In this document: piece by piece, positions 36,125 to 47,944 of the stretch
How positions within the stretch are numbered: position 1 is the stretch's first letter
How the letters are laid out: each line of letters opens with the position of its first letter
Assembly: GCA_003024785.1 (NCBI GenBank)
Contig: PUQB01000035.1
Coordinates: 682,001-746,000 of the forward strand
Direction: 5' to 3'
From: Selaginella tamariscina
Taxonomy: Eukaryota > Streptophyta > Lycopodiopsida > Selaginellales > Selaginellaceae
DNA length: 64,000 bases
Translations under genes and position numbers: made by a program
The notes under the pieces: generated by a model
Databases searched by the model: none
What the model saw: the letters and a program-made list of their open reading frames with translations, nothing else
Told to the model about the DNA's origin: nothing

Positions 36125-37291
36125 TCACCGAGATCTTGTTGGACACTTGCGCGGCAATCACAGAGATCTTCGCGTATGTGATCAAGCTTCCGGAGACTGA
36201 GGAGGAGATTGTGAGTGCAGCAACCGAGTTTCAGAGGGTGACGAGGACGACACTTCCGAATGTGGTCGGGCTCTCGATTGCACTCACTTTCTGATCAACC
36301 AGCCGGAGGGCAGCGGCATGCACTACTACGACAAGAAAACGATTACTCAATTGTCATGCAAGCGATTGTTGATGCTCGCAAGAGGTTCATTGATGTTTAT
36401 GTTGGGTGGCCAGGTACTTGTTTATTTGCTGCATTTGTCTTTACTTATTTGTGTGTATGAAGGGAGCTTGCATGACATGAGGGTCTGGAGAATAGCTCCA
36501 TCAGCGGCCAGCTTTAGCATGGAGAAGTTTTACAGGAGCCCGAGGTGATTCTTTTCGACCAGAGGGTGAAACCGTACTTTGTCGCAGACCAGGGATACGA
36601 GCTCCGACCTAGATCATGACGCCATACAAAGGTATAGTTGTGTGAATCTTCATTTTCAATATTCAGTTTGGTGTATTTCAAATGGAGCCGGATCAACCGC
36701 GATCATGGTGAACTACAACAAGGAACACAGGAAGGCTCGCGTCGTCGTGGAGAATGCTTTCGGCCTGCTCAAGCAGAAGTTCAGGTTCTTAGATTACAAA
36801 CAGGCGATGAGCGTGGAAAACATGCCAACATTTGGGCAAGTTGTTGCATTTTGCACAACTTGCTCATTGATTTCAAGGACACCGATGCAAAGGCTTTGCT
36901 TGCGGAGCAAGAGAGGATGCTGGGAGGACTGAGGAGGAGGATGTAGAGAGAGCACTAGAGACAGATGAGGGGAAGGTGGTGGCAAAATGCAATTGCTCAG
37001 TGGATTGCTTGCCGCTCTTGAGCTTGAGTTTGAATATAAATTTGAAATTTGAATTTGAATTTTCAATCCAAAAAATTTTAACTTAAAAGGGGTTGTGTGC
37101 AGAGAGGCACTTTTATAGAGAATCTTTTAATTTAAGTGCAGATTGAAATCTTTTTTGGTACTTTTTAACTTTTTTTTAAAAGAATATACTTAAAAGTAAA
37201 CTAAAAAGATACTGGTATATTCCACTTTTTCGACCGGTGCAAAATAAATATTAAAACCCAAAAAACTTTTTGAAAAGTTCTATTCAAAAAT

Positions 37292-37314
37292 AAAAAGTGG
37301 GTGCGGAGGCCCCT
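37292..37314 (-). repeat. Harbinger right terminal inverted repeat
   Basis: Reverse complement of 21018-21040, ending GGAGGCCCCT and followed by the CAT target duplication at 37315-37317. Confidence 0.92.
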
Positions 37315-37317
37315 CAT

Positions 37318-37937
37318 ATGTCCCATGCCTGATCCAGTGGCCCAGTAGTGCCACGTGCCTTTAGAATTTAATTTATTTGGACTTGATAAAATTTACGTTA
37401 CAGTAGGTTAATGAAACAGAGTCACACATTATATATTGCCGGTGTATATACATGTATGTCTGCATATGCATATGGACATGGATAACATTAAGTAGAGTCG
37501 CATGCAATTTGAAGGACGATTCGCGAAACTCAGAGATGCTGGAAGTTAGAAGAAGGTTTACTACAAAGTACTAAGTATTTTACGCACACAGACACACGAC
37601 TACACGTGTATATTTTCGTTTTGTATATAATATATATAGTATAGCTCGATAATGTAGTATCATTACAGGTTGGTGATTTTGATGAAGAATGCCGGTTTTT
37701 GATGCATGCATACGGTGGCATCTATTGGTCTAAATCAGTGATTAAATCCGTAATCGAAAAATATTACGGAAATGTTTAATTACTAATTTAATTATTATTA
37801 TTAATTTAATTTAATTACTAATCCGTAGCAATTTTTTACTATGGCATATATCACTTGTCTAAATCCAATGGGCAGATTACATTTTAACTCTTACACCTGT
37901 TGCGGTACTTAACACAAACACGCCATCAACACACACA

Positions 37938-37972
<35 letters not shown>

Positions 37973-38370
37973 ATCATAGTTATGTGCTTAATATCCTATT
38001 GGTGTGATGATAGAATCTCCGGCAAACTATTGATGATGGCATGTCAGTGGTAATGTCTTGTTTACTGATTAGAAAATGCTTGTGTATTTGATTGTTTTTA
38101 TTACGTCTAGTGCATTGTGGAGGGCTTGCAACAAAGAAATGATAGTCTCATCCCATGTTTTTCAAACAGATAAATTTACAACATATCGCAAGCTGACTTC
38201 TACAGTCTTCTTCTGTAATGTTTTAGTTAAACTATCGATAAACAAGATAATAATATGGACTTACCACAAACGCATGGTGCATCTATAGGCACTATTGTAT
38301 AGTAAACACACACACACGAGGAGACTTTGAGAGTGTTCAAGTTGTATAACAAGCCTATGTTTCCAAATTA
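37318..38370. other. AT-rich spacer
   Basis: No gene supported. Contains an AT dinucleotide run at 37939-37975 and otherwise unremarkable AT-rich sequence. Confidence 0.4.
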
Positions 38371-38374
38371 TTAC

Positions 38375-38917
38375 CTAGAAGTTAACAATATAGTCACCCT
38401 CAACATCACAAGTAAACGTACTAGTCGCATCATCCTTTGACCAACTATAAGCATCCGGACACTCGGAGAGACACACCGGTCACCACTTCTATACTGAGAC
38501 TGGACACTCCTCCACAGCCGGGATCCTGCACTCAATTCCGCTTGCAACTGGGCTGCCATTTCGAATGCATCTATGAGATCGAAAGGCCCACATTAAATCC
38601 ATCAACCAGGACTTATATCCATCGTTCTTGTTGTTCGACCTGCTAATCTGGATGGTGCCGGGTTAAGTGATATTCGTCCAGATCAGCCCGGTTGTGCCGC
38701 TACTTGAACAGACTGTCCAGGCAATAAGTACAGTCCCTCGACCCCAGTGAACTCAGCATTTGAAGGAAACGTGCAGCTATTGCACTATATTGAAGTTTGT
38801 AGCCTCCAGCCCTGTCCAAAACCGTATCCAGAAAACTCATGAAAGAGAGATCGATTACTTACCTTGTGAGAGCAGAGCTATGGTGATGAAGGCCACAAGA
38901 TGGCATGAGAATGCCAT
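38375..38917 (-). pseudogene. thaumatin-like protein (PR-5 family), frame-broken
   Basis: ATG at 38917 opens a signal-peptide exon (MAFSCHLVAFITIALLSQG) ending at a GT donor near 38861. The second exon, from about 38815, gives NCTFPSNAEFTG and LLPGQSVQV in one frame, LVDGFNVGLSIS (about 38600) in another, and the family C-terminus CPDAYSWSKDDATSTFTC (about 38455-38400) in a third. The length is about 60% of a normal thaumatin-like protein and several stops occur. Thaumatin-like proteins are secreted, disulphide-rich, defence-related proteins. The identity is well supported; the present copy looks broken or badly sequenced. Confidence 0.65.
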
Positions 38918-39414
38918 GGCTTCTTCAACAAATGAAAACTGCCAAGGAGGGACAGTGAGTGTATGAAATGGTGCTTAATATAGAAAACTATCTAACCGTT
39001 CCGCATGACGTTTTTAATGCGGCCAGTTTAGCGTGAGAACTGGCTGTCAATCATGCAGTGCTATAAGTACGTTATTACTTATGTACAAGTATAAGATATT
39101 GTTCATATCAACTGATATTATGTCATGTCTTATTGTATAATACAGTTTGAACAAGTTAGGATCAGGGATGTTTCTTCATGAAGTTCTACTGTTTAATCGT
39201 ATTAAAAGAGTCTTCTGTGTAGTTACGAGTGCAGTTCCAGACTGTCTGTGTGTGCGTTCTTAACTGAAAGTGAGATATCAACTTTTAAGTAGATTTAACC
39301 ATGATCAATTGAAGTCCCATAAACATAAGATTGTGATTATATACACAAAATGTTCTATAGTCATACACATACAAACATGTATGTGTACATACATGTACAT
39401 CTTAACACAAAAAC

Positions 39415-39670
39415 CGAGACTCTCAGAGTTTGGTCTTTTCCTTGCAATTTGGCTCCTCGATAGTCCCGTTAAACACCGAGACCGTGATGTCACACCGTGA
39501 GCTTGTAGTTGCATGGTGCTTGAAAACATTCAAAACATTCACACGTCCGGATACTACCGTGCTGGCAGAGAGTGGAATGAGTCCCTTGAAAAAATCTGGC
39601 ACAAGGTTTGGATTGCCAATACTGATATCGAATGGGGAAGAAGAGAGAGTCGTGCGAACTTCGAAGTGAT
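39415..39670 (-). other. open frame of unknown nature, weak LEA-2 resemblance
   Basis: The minus strand reads HFEVRTTLSSSPFDISIGNP, GLIPLSASTVVSGRVNVLNV and CDITVSVFNGTIEEPNCK without stops over about 80 codons. The pattern vaguely resembles the C-terminal half of LEA-2/NHL domains. It follows directly after the kinase frame and could be an extension of that gene, or a separate fragment. Confidence 0.25.
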
Positions 39671-39675
39671 ATCTA

Positions 39676-40775
39676 CCTGGAAGTGAGTTGGCTAGTTGAC
39701 AATTGAAACCCGGATGAACTCGAAGAGGTAGTGATAATACTTACAAGTCCTTTGGAGATATTCTCATCAAAATCCTTAGTTCTGAGATTCCACAAGCCCT
39801 CGAGTATAAGCACCACATTGCTCATTGAAGGCCTTACCTCAGGATCCGTTTGTACACACCAGACTGCTGTATTCACAATGTCTCTGCTTGCTTCTTTACT
39901 GTTTCATCCATCTGTTCTCTTAAACTCGCCTCCACGACCTCCACACTCCTCCCTGTTCACAACAAGATGTGTAACTATGTGTTTGTAACTGTGTGTGCAT
40001 GTGTGTGTGTGTGGCTTTAGCAAGTACCTTCTTGCACCTTGGTTGAAGCCAAGAATGAAAGCAAAGGTTCATTAGCTGATCTTTGGTAGTTATGTCTCCC
40101 ACTTACGAGCTCCAGAAGTACAATACCATAGCTGTAGACGTCGCTCTTCTCACTTATACCGGATGTGAGCCACTCAGGAGCAAGATAACCAGGCGTACCC
40201 CTCATAGTTGTAAACACATGCGTTTCTTCTCCACCTAGCAACTTTGCAAGGCCAAAATCTGCAACCTTGGGAACAAACTTATCATCCACAAGAATGTTCT
40301 GTGGTTTGATATCCAAGTGAAGAATCCTCTCCTTACACGACTCGTGTAAGTAAGCCAGGCCTCTTGCAGTGCCAAGAGCAATGTTAAACCTGGTCTTCCA
40401 ATCAAGCTTAATATCATTATCTGTATTAAACAGCTACTTATCTAGTGATCCATTCACCATGTAGTCATACACAAGCAACTTGTTGGACAAAAGCCTCGGA
40501 GTCGAACGAGGTTCACATGGTGTATGTTCCCAATGGTTGCCACCTCAACACGGAACTCTTCCAAATCCTCCCTGTCCAAGCTTCTTAGTGAACCCATCTG
40601 TTGCCTCTTCCAGTGCTTCAAGGTAAACCGGGGTGGAAGTCCTGGTAAAGAGTCCAGAAATGCTTCCTCGTCTTCCTCTGTATCTTCCTGGTTAGGAAGG
40701 CTCTTCATTCTCCTTCTCCTGCATATGATGAATGTTACCGCTCCGACTAAACTCACCAGCACTATCGAATGGTAA
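39676..40775 (-). pseudogene. receptor-like protein kinase, lectin-RLK type, incomplete
   Basis: Minus-strand order: hydrophobic segment MLVSLVGAVTFIICRRRRMK (membrane anchor with stop-transfer arginines); juxtamembrane acidic stretch; EEFRVEVATIGNIHHVNLVR; then, in a shifted frame, LLVYDYMVNGSLDK followed by a stop; catalytic loop HLDIKPQNILVDD; VADFGLAKLLGG; GTPGYLAPEWL; SDVYSYGIVLLELVSGR; and a C-terminal lobe ending CVQTDPEVRPSMSNVVLILE. The HLDIKPQNIL form is typical of G-type lectin/SD-2 kinases. The glycine-rich loop and the VAVK lysine are missing between the anchor and the EEFRVE block, and no ectodomain was found upstream. It is most likely a pseudogene. Confidence 0.7.
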
Positions 40776-40882
40776 TACCTAGAATCGTTCCTGTCTTGCT
40801 AGAAGATTTGCTTGCTTTCAGGACTTTAACATATCCCAGCTTATATATATATATATAATATATATATATATATGCAGCAGCT

Positions 40883-41505
40883 ATGTCCGTTGGAGGCCCA
40901 AATGCAGCACGCTCTCCACCATCTCAATCAGCCCTGGCTCAACCAGGTATCTACTTGATCAGACTTAACTGCGCAAATAGTGTAGGTTTATTTTTAACCT
41001 TCATATTTGTACTTGTTCCCTCCCTAGGCCGGACAGAGGAGGAACCAATGGCAGGCGTGTTCAGCTCAGAGTTTAACCATTACAAGGTAGTATTCATATG
41101 ATAAACATACATTACGTGAAGATGCCTTACATACATACAATTACACTTGTTAAATCCCATAACTTGTTACTGGTATTCCTTGTTATTATTCTTAGATACG
41201 TAACCAGAATTTATTACTTCTCAGGTTACCATAAGATCGAATGCTATTTATCACTACGACGTGGAGATCAGTCCGACAGTTGGTTCTAAAAACGTTAGAC
41301 GAGCTATTGAGAGGGAGCTTGTGGCTCAATATGGGACTTCAGAACTGGGAAATCGCCTACTTACTTATGACGGCAGCAAGAACCTGTTCACAGCGGGAAG
41401 GCTTCCTTTTGAGAGCAAAACATTTGAAGTCTCTTTACAGGACCAGGTCAAGATCTCCACCGTTACCATCCAAGTACGTCTGTTCGTCAATATGTCTGTG
41501 TCTTT

Positions 41506-41566
<61 letters not shown>

Positions 41567-42186
41567 TATTTATCATAGCTTTCTGTTTCATGCACATAAA
41601 CACATGCATAATGCAGGTTCGCTGCAAGGGAAATAGAGTCTTTTCTCCAGGCAGGGATGTCCGCCGTCCACAGGAGCTATATCAAGCCATAGACGTTGTT
41701 TGGGAGAATGGCCTGCTTCGCAGTACGTACCAAGTGGCCGTTGCTTCTTCCACGACCGGTTTGGAGTTGGACCCATTGATGGTGGTTTACAAGCCTTCAA
41801 GGGTTTCTTCCAGAGCCTGAGACCAACACAGCAGGGGTTCGTTCTCAACTTGGATATCTCCTGCACCTTTCTACGAGCCCATCAATGTTGTGGACTTCCT
41901 TGTGAAAGCTCTAAACGTGGACATGAGCAGAGGCTTAGGAGACGTAGATAAGAGGAAAGCGAGGAAGTTGCTTGCTGGTTTGAAGGTGGAAGTGACACAC
42001 AGGGATTACCCTCGACAGTACAGAGTCTCTAGTCTGAGTAGTGTTGCAACACGCGAGCTCACGTTCCCCTTGGAAGATGGACACAGAAGAGAGTATTTCA
42101 GGGAGGCTTATAATTACCACATGCGTTATCCGGAGCTTCCGTGCATTGAGATACAGGGGCAAAAAGTCACATATCTGCCCATGCAG
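40883..42186 (+). pseudogene. Argonaute, N-terminal to PAZ region only
   Basis: Exons at 40883-40946, 41028-41086, 41225-41473 and 41617-42186 have GT-AG borders. The peptide includes FSSEFNHYK, YHYDVEISPTVGSKNVRRAI, YDGSKNLFTAGRLPF (N domain, AGO1-like), FKGFFQSLRPTQQGFVLNLD (linker/DUF1785), then YEPINVVDFLVKALNVDMSR and REAYNYHMRYPELPCIEIQG (PAZ). Two one-base shifts fall near 41725 and 41868. After the last exon a good donor (CAG/gtataag) is present, but the following 2 kb contain only minisatellite and tRNA sequence. No PIWI (slicer) domain exists in the window. Argonautes bind small RNAs; this one cannot as it stands. Confidence 0.8.
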
Positions 42187-42229
42187 GTATAAGAATGTAT
42201 ATATATGTGTGCAATACACACACCACACA

Positions 42230-42955
42230 CATATTATATACATTCTTCGTTTTCTAAGGCAATACATTGTTACATTTTGGATGTATATATGTGTATATGC
42301 AATACATAGAGTTACATTTTAGATGTATATGTGTATGATGGATCTAAAATGTAACTCTATGTATTGCACATACACATATATTATCAAAAATGTAACTATG
42401 TATTCACACACACATATAACATCCAAAATGTATATGTGTGCAATACATAGTTACATTTACATTTATATATATACATCCAAAATGTATACGTGTGTGCAAT
42501 ACATAGTTACATTTTACATTTATTTACATCCAAAATGTATACGTGTGTGCAATACATAGTTACATTTTACATTTATTATATACATCCAAAGTGTATACGT
42601 GTGTGCAATACATAGTTACATTTTACATTTATTATATATACATTCAAAGTGTATACGTGTGTGCAATACATAGTTACATTTTATATTATTACATCCAAAA
42701 TGTATACGTTGTGCAATACATAGTTACATTTTACATTTATTATATATACATCCAAATGTATACGTGTGTGCAATACATAGTTACATTTTACATTTATTTA
42801 TATATACATCAAAATGTATATGTGTGTGCAATACATAGTTACATTTTACATTTATTATATATACATTCCAAAATGTATATGTGTGTGCAATACATAGTTA
42901 CATTTTACATTTATTATATATACATCCAAAATGTATATGTGTGTGTGCAATACAT
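42230..42955. repeat. minisatellite, about 50-62-bp unit
   Basis: About ten copies of a unit containing GTGTGCAATACATAGTTACA, TTTTACATTTATTATATATA and CATCCAAAATGTATA. One segment (about 42349-42372) is inverted relative to the rest. It occupies the place where the Argonaute PIWI exons would be expected and ends at a tRNA-Ala gene. Confidence 0.85.
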
Positions 42956-42964
42956 TTATTATTT

Positions 42965-43036
42965 TGGAGGTGAGGGGCATCGATCCCTTACCTATCGCAT
43001 GCAAAGCGATCGCTCTACCATCTGAGCTACACCCCC
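42965..43036 (-). tRNA. tRNA-Ala (TGC), one base short in T stem
   Basis: Acceptor GGGGGTG/CACCTCC, anticodon stem ATCGC/GCGAT with loop TTTGCAT, so anticodon TGC. The T-stem 5' side is one G short. A decayed phosphorylase last-exon fragment follows at about 43128-43160 (catattcgtgaatggtttga). Confidence 0.7.
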
Positions 43037-43485
43037 ATTTATTAAAGAGTTCATATTAAAACTTTTAATATCCTTTATGCAATGTATTTTAAAGCATATA
43101 ATGATATGAATTTACAAATCTAATTAATTAACATATTCGTGAATGGTTTGACATTATCGACAAATATTTTTTAATATATAAAGTTAATGGTAAAAGTATT
43201 CAAACTGGGAATATTATTAGGGAATTTATAAGGTTTTCAAACATTAGATATTTTCTGTTAGATTATGAAAAATTCAACGTTTTATAGGATTTAACGGAGA
43301 GTAGAAAATTATAAAAAATAAATAATAAACTCATCGATCGGTTCCTGTCTCCTGCGTTTTCATAAATAAACTCTAATGGAGTAAGAATTATGAATTAAAA
43401 ATTAATTCTAACAATATTTGGATAAGAAGTGTATATAGAATATATAAAGAATAATATATAATAAAAATTACCTTTTCTTCATCCA

Positions 43486-43541
43486 TTTCTTTACTTAATT
43501 TGATCAACCCTTCTGAACGAACTGTAAAGACACGGCACACA

Positions 43542-43598
<57 letters not shown>

Positions 43599-43842
43599 TA
43601 GATAGATCTGTGTGTTTACAGTTATATATATAAGATGCATCAGAGTACACAAACACCACACACACACAAACTATATAGGATCTATATATCATACACATTC
43701 CGTATATATATCTGTGTATGTATATATAAGCATACGATTTCCTTACTTAAATTTGATCAACCCTTCATGAGTGTTTGACGAACTGTAAAGACACAGAGCA
43801 CACACACACACACACAACACACAGATAATATATATATTATAT

Positions 43843-43880
<38 letters not shown>

Positions 43881-43995
43881 TCTGTGTGTGTGTTACAGTT
43901 ATATATATAAAATGCATCAGAGTACACAAACACCATACACACACAAACTATATATCTATATGCCATACACATTCCGTAATATATGTGTATGATTA
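43486..43995. repeat. tandem duplication, two units of about 250 bp
   Basis: 43486-43738 and 43739-43995 share tttgatcaacccttc, gaactgtaaagaca, atgcatcagagtacacaaac and the CA/TA/GA microsatellites in the same order. The left border contains a trace of the phosphorylase exon ending near 44850. Confidence 0.75.
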
Positions 43996-44100
43996 TAAGC
44001 ATACGATATATGAAAACATATGCATGAATAATATATATGGATCGGTCTAATATATTATAAGCCTTCGTTTAAACTATACATTTGAATAAGTTAAAAATTC

Positions 44101-44170
44101 TGGAGGTGAGGGCATCGATCCCCTTACCTATCGCATGCGAAGCGATCGCTCTACCATCTGAGTACACCCC
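44101..44170 (-). tRNA. tRNA-Ala (CGC), with small deletions
   Basis: Same tRNA as at 2598, 85 bp downstream of the phosphorylase stop codon. It has one fewer G in the acceptor strand, AGTAC in place of AGCTAC in the D-arm region, and a CCC rather than CCCC T-stem half. Either three sequencing deletions or early decay. Confidence 0.55.
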
Positions 44171-44254
44171 ATTTGAAATATAAATTTTATATATTTATAT
44201 TCTAGTTATACAAACCGGACTTAATATTTAACATTGTTTCACATAATTAATTAA

Positions 44255-45252
44255 TTAAGGCACAGGCATAGGCTTGATTCCCCATATCTCATTAGCATAT
44301 TCGTGAATAGTTCGATCACTGCTAAACTTTGGAGAGCCTGCTGTGTTCATTATCGACATCTTTATCCATCTCTGCATAACATCATAAACATGTATGCGTG
44401 TGTGTGTGTTGGTGTGTGTGTGTGTGTGTGTGCGTGCGCATGTATTGCTATATACTTGCATATATGTAGTGTATATAAATAACTACTATTTCATACGTTT
44501 TTACATATAACACACACACACACAACACACATTAATTGTTACCTCTTTGTCGCGGTAAGCTTGTTCGACTTTCTCTTGGCATTCTATATAAGCAGGAAAA
44601 TCTTTGCCAACCAAGAATAATCTCCCCTTCCATATCCACTGTTACCCTCCAGAGTATTTAACAAAGGTTATAATCATAATCACCAAAGCACCACTCTAAC
44701 GTAATCAATGGCTTCAATAAACCTTGGATCAGGTTTAAACTGCATAAAAAAAACAACAAATATTATTAATATATATTTTTTAAGTTTAATAAATTAAAAT
44801 ATTAAAATGAAGTTTAACATCATACTATAACCTTTCCTTCGGCTCTTTCTTTTCTTAAGTTTGACACTTGGTGAGCAAAAACACCGAAAAGAAAGAAATT
44901 ATCTTCACCAACTTCTTCACGTATTTCAACATTTGCACCATCGAGTGTACCGATTAACACAGCCCCATTCATAGAAAACTTCATATTACTCGTTCCACTT
45001 GCTTCCATCCTGCTGTACTGTAATAATCATTAATATGTATTAGTTAATTATGATTATCACTTAAAAATCATATTACTAATTAATAAATCGGGTTTTTTAC
45101 CTTATTTGTTCAGAGAGCTCACTTCCTGGAATAAGAACCTCTGCTACACTCACATTTATAATCAGGCACCATTATAACCTGTAATTAGTGGCTCAGCACG
45201 CACACACACGAGCTGAAACTGTGTGTCTGTGTTGTGTGTGTGTGCGTGCGTG

Positions 45253-45308
<56 letters not shown>

Positions 45309-47048
45309 AGATGTATATAGGTATGTATGTGTATCTATGTAGCACAGATAAGTTCAATTGCAATATATATCACAATAAGTACGTACGTGCATGCGTGTGT
45401 GAGTGGTCATCATAAACACGTTGTATGCATATACATATTATGTATACTGATGTGATACATATATATACATATCTCTGTGTGTGTCTACCCACACACACAC
45501 ACACACAGAGACACACATATTATGTATGTACCTTCATTAAATCGCCAATATCTGGGTCATTGTTAACAACATTGCCAACATCAGTAATGAGTTTAACAAT
45601 GCGTTTAGCGTTCCAGTAAGTAGCAAATGCTTGCCACCAAATAAGCTAACTCGGTTCACATATTTGCCTTCCTTTCTTCAGGGCTCATCTTTCTTCATTT
45701 TATATCGGTAAATGCACCCAATATTTAATAATTGCCTCTTGTATTGTATACGCTTCACCTACATTAATTATATTTAATCACTTTCTAACCACTAATAACA
45801 CATTTAATCAATAATTACATTAATATATGAGAGTTTAATAATTTATATAGTTAAAATACTACTATGTATATTAATAGAGACATAACTATTAGTACTATGA
45901 TATAAATTTTCAGTAATTATTTATTAGATAATTATTATTTAATAATTAACTTGCCTGATCAAATAAAGAGTCTGGGCTGATGACGTGTCCAGTTTTTTCT
46001 TTATATAGTCTGCTAGTTTAACTTTGCGTGCTCGTTTAGCAGACCCAATCCTTTTGCAACTCCTTTTATCAACCATCTAACAAAGTTTTTTCGTTTAAGT
46101 CATTATTAAAATAAAATATTAATAATAAAAGACTAATTTAAACTATATAACTATATCAATAGTAGTTAACAATGTATGATGATATATTAATATGGTTTAA
46201 CAATAATAAAATTTATTATTATTATTATGCTTACGTCTTGAGTTTAGCGAGTTGATCAGTGTCTAACACCCATTCTTCACTTCCAAGGTATTTAGTGATA
46301 ACCTTGCTTAGTTCAGGGTTACAAAACTTATCCAGCGTCTATGTGTCACCCCGTTTGTTGTTTTGAAATTTATCCGGCCAAATCTATGAAATAAATAAAA
46401 AATAATTTATATAGATAGATAATAAGAGAGAGAGAGAGAAGAGAGAGAGATGAAACTATGCACATAAACTGTGTATATATGTGCCTGAGAGTATATACGT
46501 ATTATAACATACATATACAGGGGGACACACACGTACACACAGTGCGTTTGTCTCATGTTATGCACAGTGAATACGCTATCCAGCAGCGTTGTTATAGAAC
46601 AACTCTCACACCTGTACACACACACGCAGAGAGAAGAGAGAGAGAGATCCTCCATATGTGTTGAAGGAGTGTATAGCACTTCCATCATACAGTGCATAAG
46701 TGCGTGGATATGTGTATGTGTATATACATGTGCATATTAATACCTTATAAAGTCATTAAAAACTTCCTCTTTGACAATCTCACTGTGTATACCAGCGACC
46801 CCGTTAACGGTGGCCACAATTACACACAAGTTTCCATGCGTACTAACTCTGGTGCATAGATAAACTCGTCGTTCTTTTCTCCTGTTTCTTCGACACTGCG
46901 GACTTTGCAAATTCTGCATCTCCACATTCTCGAATATTCTCATGCTTATATCTCTTTCCAAGGAATCTTTCTCTAATCCTGAGGACACGAGTGTTTGAAT
47001 GAACTGTAAAACAAACGGTTGGACAAAGCATATGTGTATGCATATAGA

Positions 47049-47081
<33 letters not shown>

Positions 47082-47895
47082 ATATATATATGTATATACA
47101 CATACTATTAAATATATATGCACACACTACCTCGTCGTCAATTCTACGGATTATCTCAACATGGCGTGGAAGAAGCTTTTGCATGAGTTCCAACGGCCAT
47201 TTTTCCAATGCCTCAGGAAGAACAGTGTGGTTCGTGTATGCAACAGTTCTGTAAGTAAACACACATTAACTGTAATATGATAATAAAACAATAGTTAACG
47301 AGAAAATTATAAAATATATATAATTAGAACTTACGATTGTGTGATTTTCCAAGCTTCGTCCCATTCAAGGCCTTCTATATCAACCAATATCCTCATTAAC
47401 TCGGGAACACACAGCGTTGGATGTGTATCATTCATTTGAATTGCAACTTTCGAAAGGAAAGCTTGACCTGTGTACACACACACACACACATACACATGAT
47501 ACATATATATACACGTGTGTTATATACACACAGCTATATACACACATATTTACCAGCTGAAGTTGCTTCCAGACCGTTCTTTGAACCGAGCAATCATGTC
47601 CTGAATGGATGCTGAACACAATGTATACTGCTGTTTCAACCTAAGTAGCTTTCCTTCTGGTGTTGCATCTCCAGGGTATAGAATATTGCATATCTGTCCA
47701 TTTACTTATATATATATATAATATATATATACTGTGCGTGTGTATGTATGTATGTGTATGCATGAATGCATGTATGTATATCCATGTACAAGCAGTTTAC
47801 AATATACGTGTGCGCGTCTCTTATATACACATAGATGCAAACAACAGTGTGTACGTTTCGCACTCACACACACAATACAAAATTTATAGAATGAA

Positions 47896-47944
<49 letters not shown>

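Larger units (their letters stand above)
29942..36129 (-). mobile_element. Ty3/gypsy chromovirus, copy 2
   Basis: The element spans 29947-36124 with target duplication TCACC at 29942-29946 and 36125-36129. LTRs are 29947-30509 (563 bp) and 35583-36124 (542 bp), each TGTCA...TGACA. They are shorter than those of copy 1 because repeat units are lost. The internal region is nearly identical to copy 1 and in the same orientation. Integrase plus chromodomain form one 431-codon frame, and RT-RNase H forms one long frame. Confidence 0.95.
29653..36945 (+). pseudogene. Harbinger DDE transposase (split by gypsy copy 2)
   Basis: The N-terminal half, 29653-29946, has ITWFWIFMCEFYDDKRWYEM and FDFLCEKLAPVIQRQ, typical of HARBI1-like proteins. 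It resumes after the insertion at 36125 (ITEILLDTCAAITEIFAYVI, about 36125-36190). One base shift later comes NVVGALDCTHFLINQPEG with the first catalytic Asp (about 36265). A short GT-AG intron lies at about 36411-36460, joining VGWPG to SLHDMRVWR. Then come the second Asp in YFVADQGYELRP (about 36580), an intron at about 36632-36670, and HRKARVVVENAFGLLKQKFR with the catalytic Glu (about 36730-36790). All DDE positions are visible, but frameshifts and the insertion make it inactive. Confidence 0.85.
21018..37314 (+). mobile_element. PIF/Harbinger DNA transposon, interrupted by two gypsy elements
   Basis: The left end at 21018 opens AGGGGCCTCCGCACCCACTT and the right end at 37314 is its exact reverse complement, giving a terminal inverted repeat of about 23 bp. 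CAT at 21015-21017 and 37315-37317 forms a 3-bp target duplication, the length typical of the superfamily. Inside, in the plus orientation, are an ORF1 with Myb/SANT-like and coiled regions and a DDE transposase, the two-gene layout of PIF/Harbinger. Two 6-kb Ty3/gypsy elements split these genes. Without them the transposon would be about 3.8 kb. It cannot be autonomous in this state. Confidence 0.92.

Noticed and set aside
38375..40775. A thaumatin-domain receptor kinase (PR5K-type fusion)
   Set aside because: Order on the minus strand is kinase first and thaumatin second, the reverse of PR5K, and the thaumatin frame has its own signal peptide.
42230..42955. CRISPR-like regularly spaced repeats
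   Set aside because: Units are contiguous, AT-rich and in a eukaryotic context; there are no unique spacers or cas genes.
42323..43025. Long open frames of Tyr/Ile/Cys-rich peptide
   Set aside because: They are produced by the minisatellite unit having no stop in some frames; the peptide is a repeat artefact.
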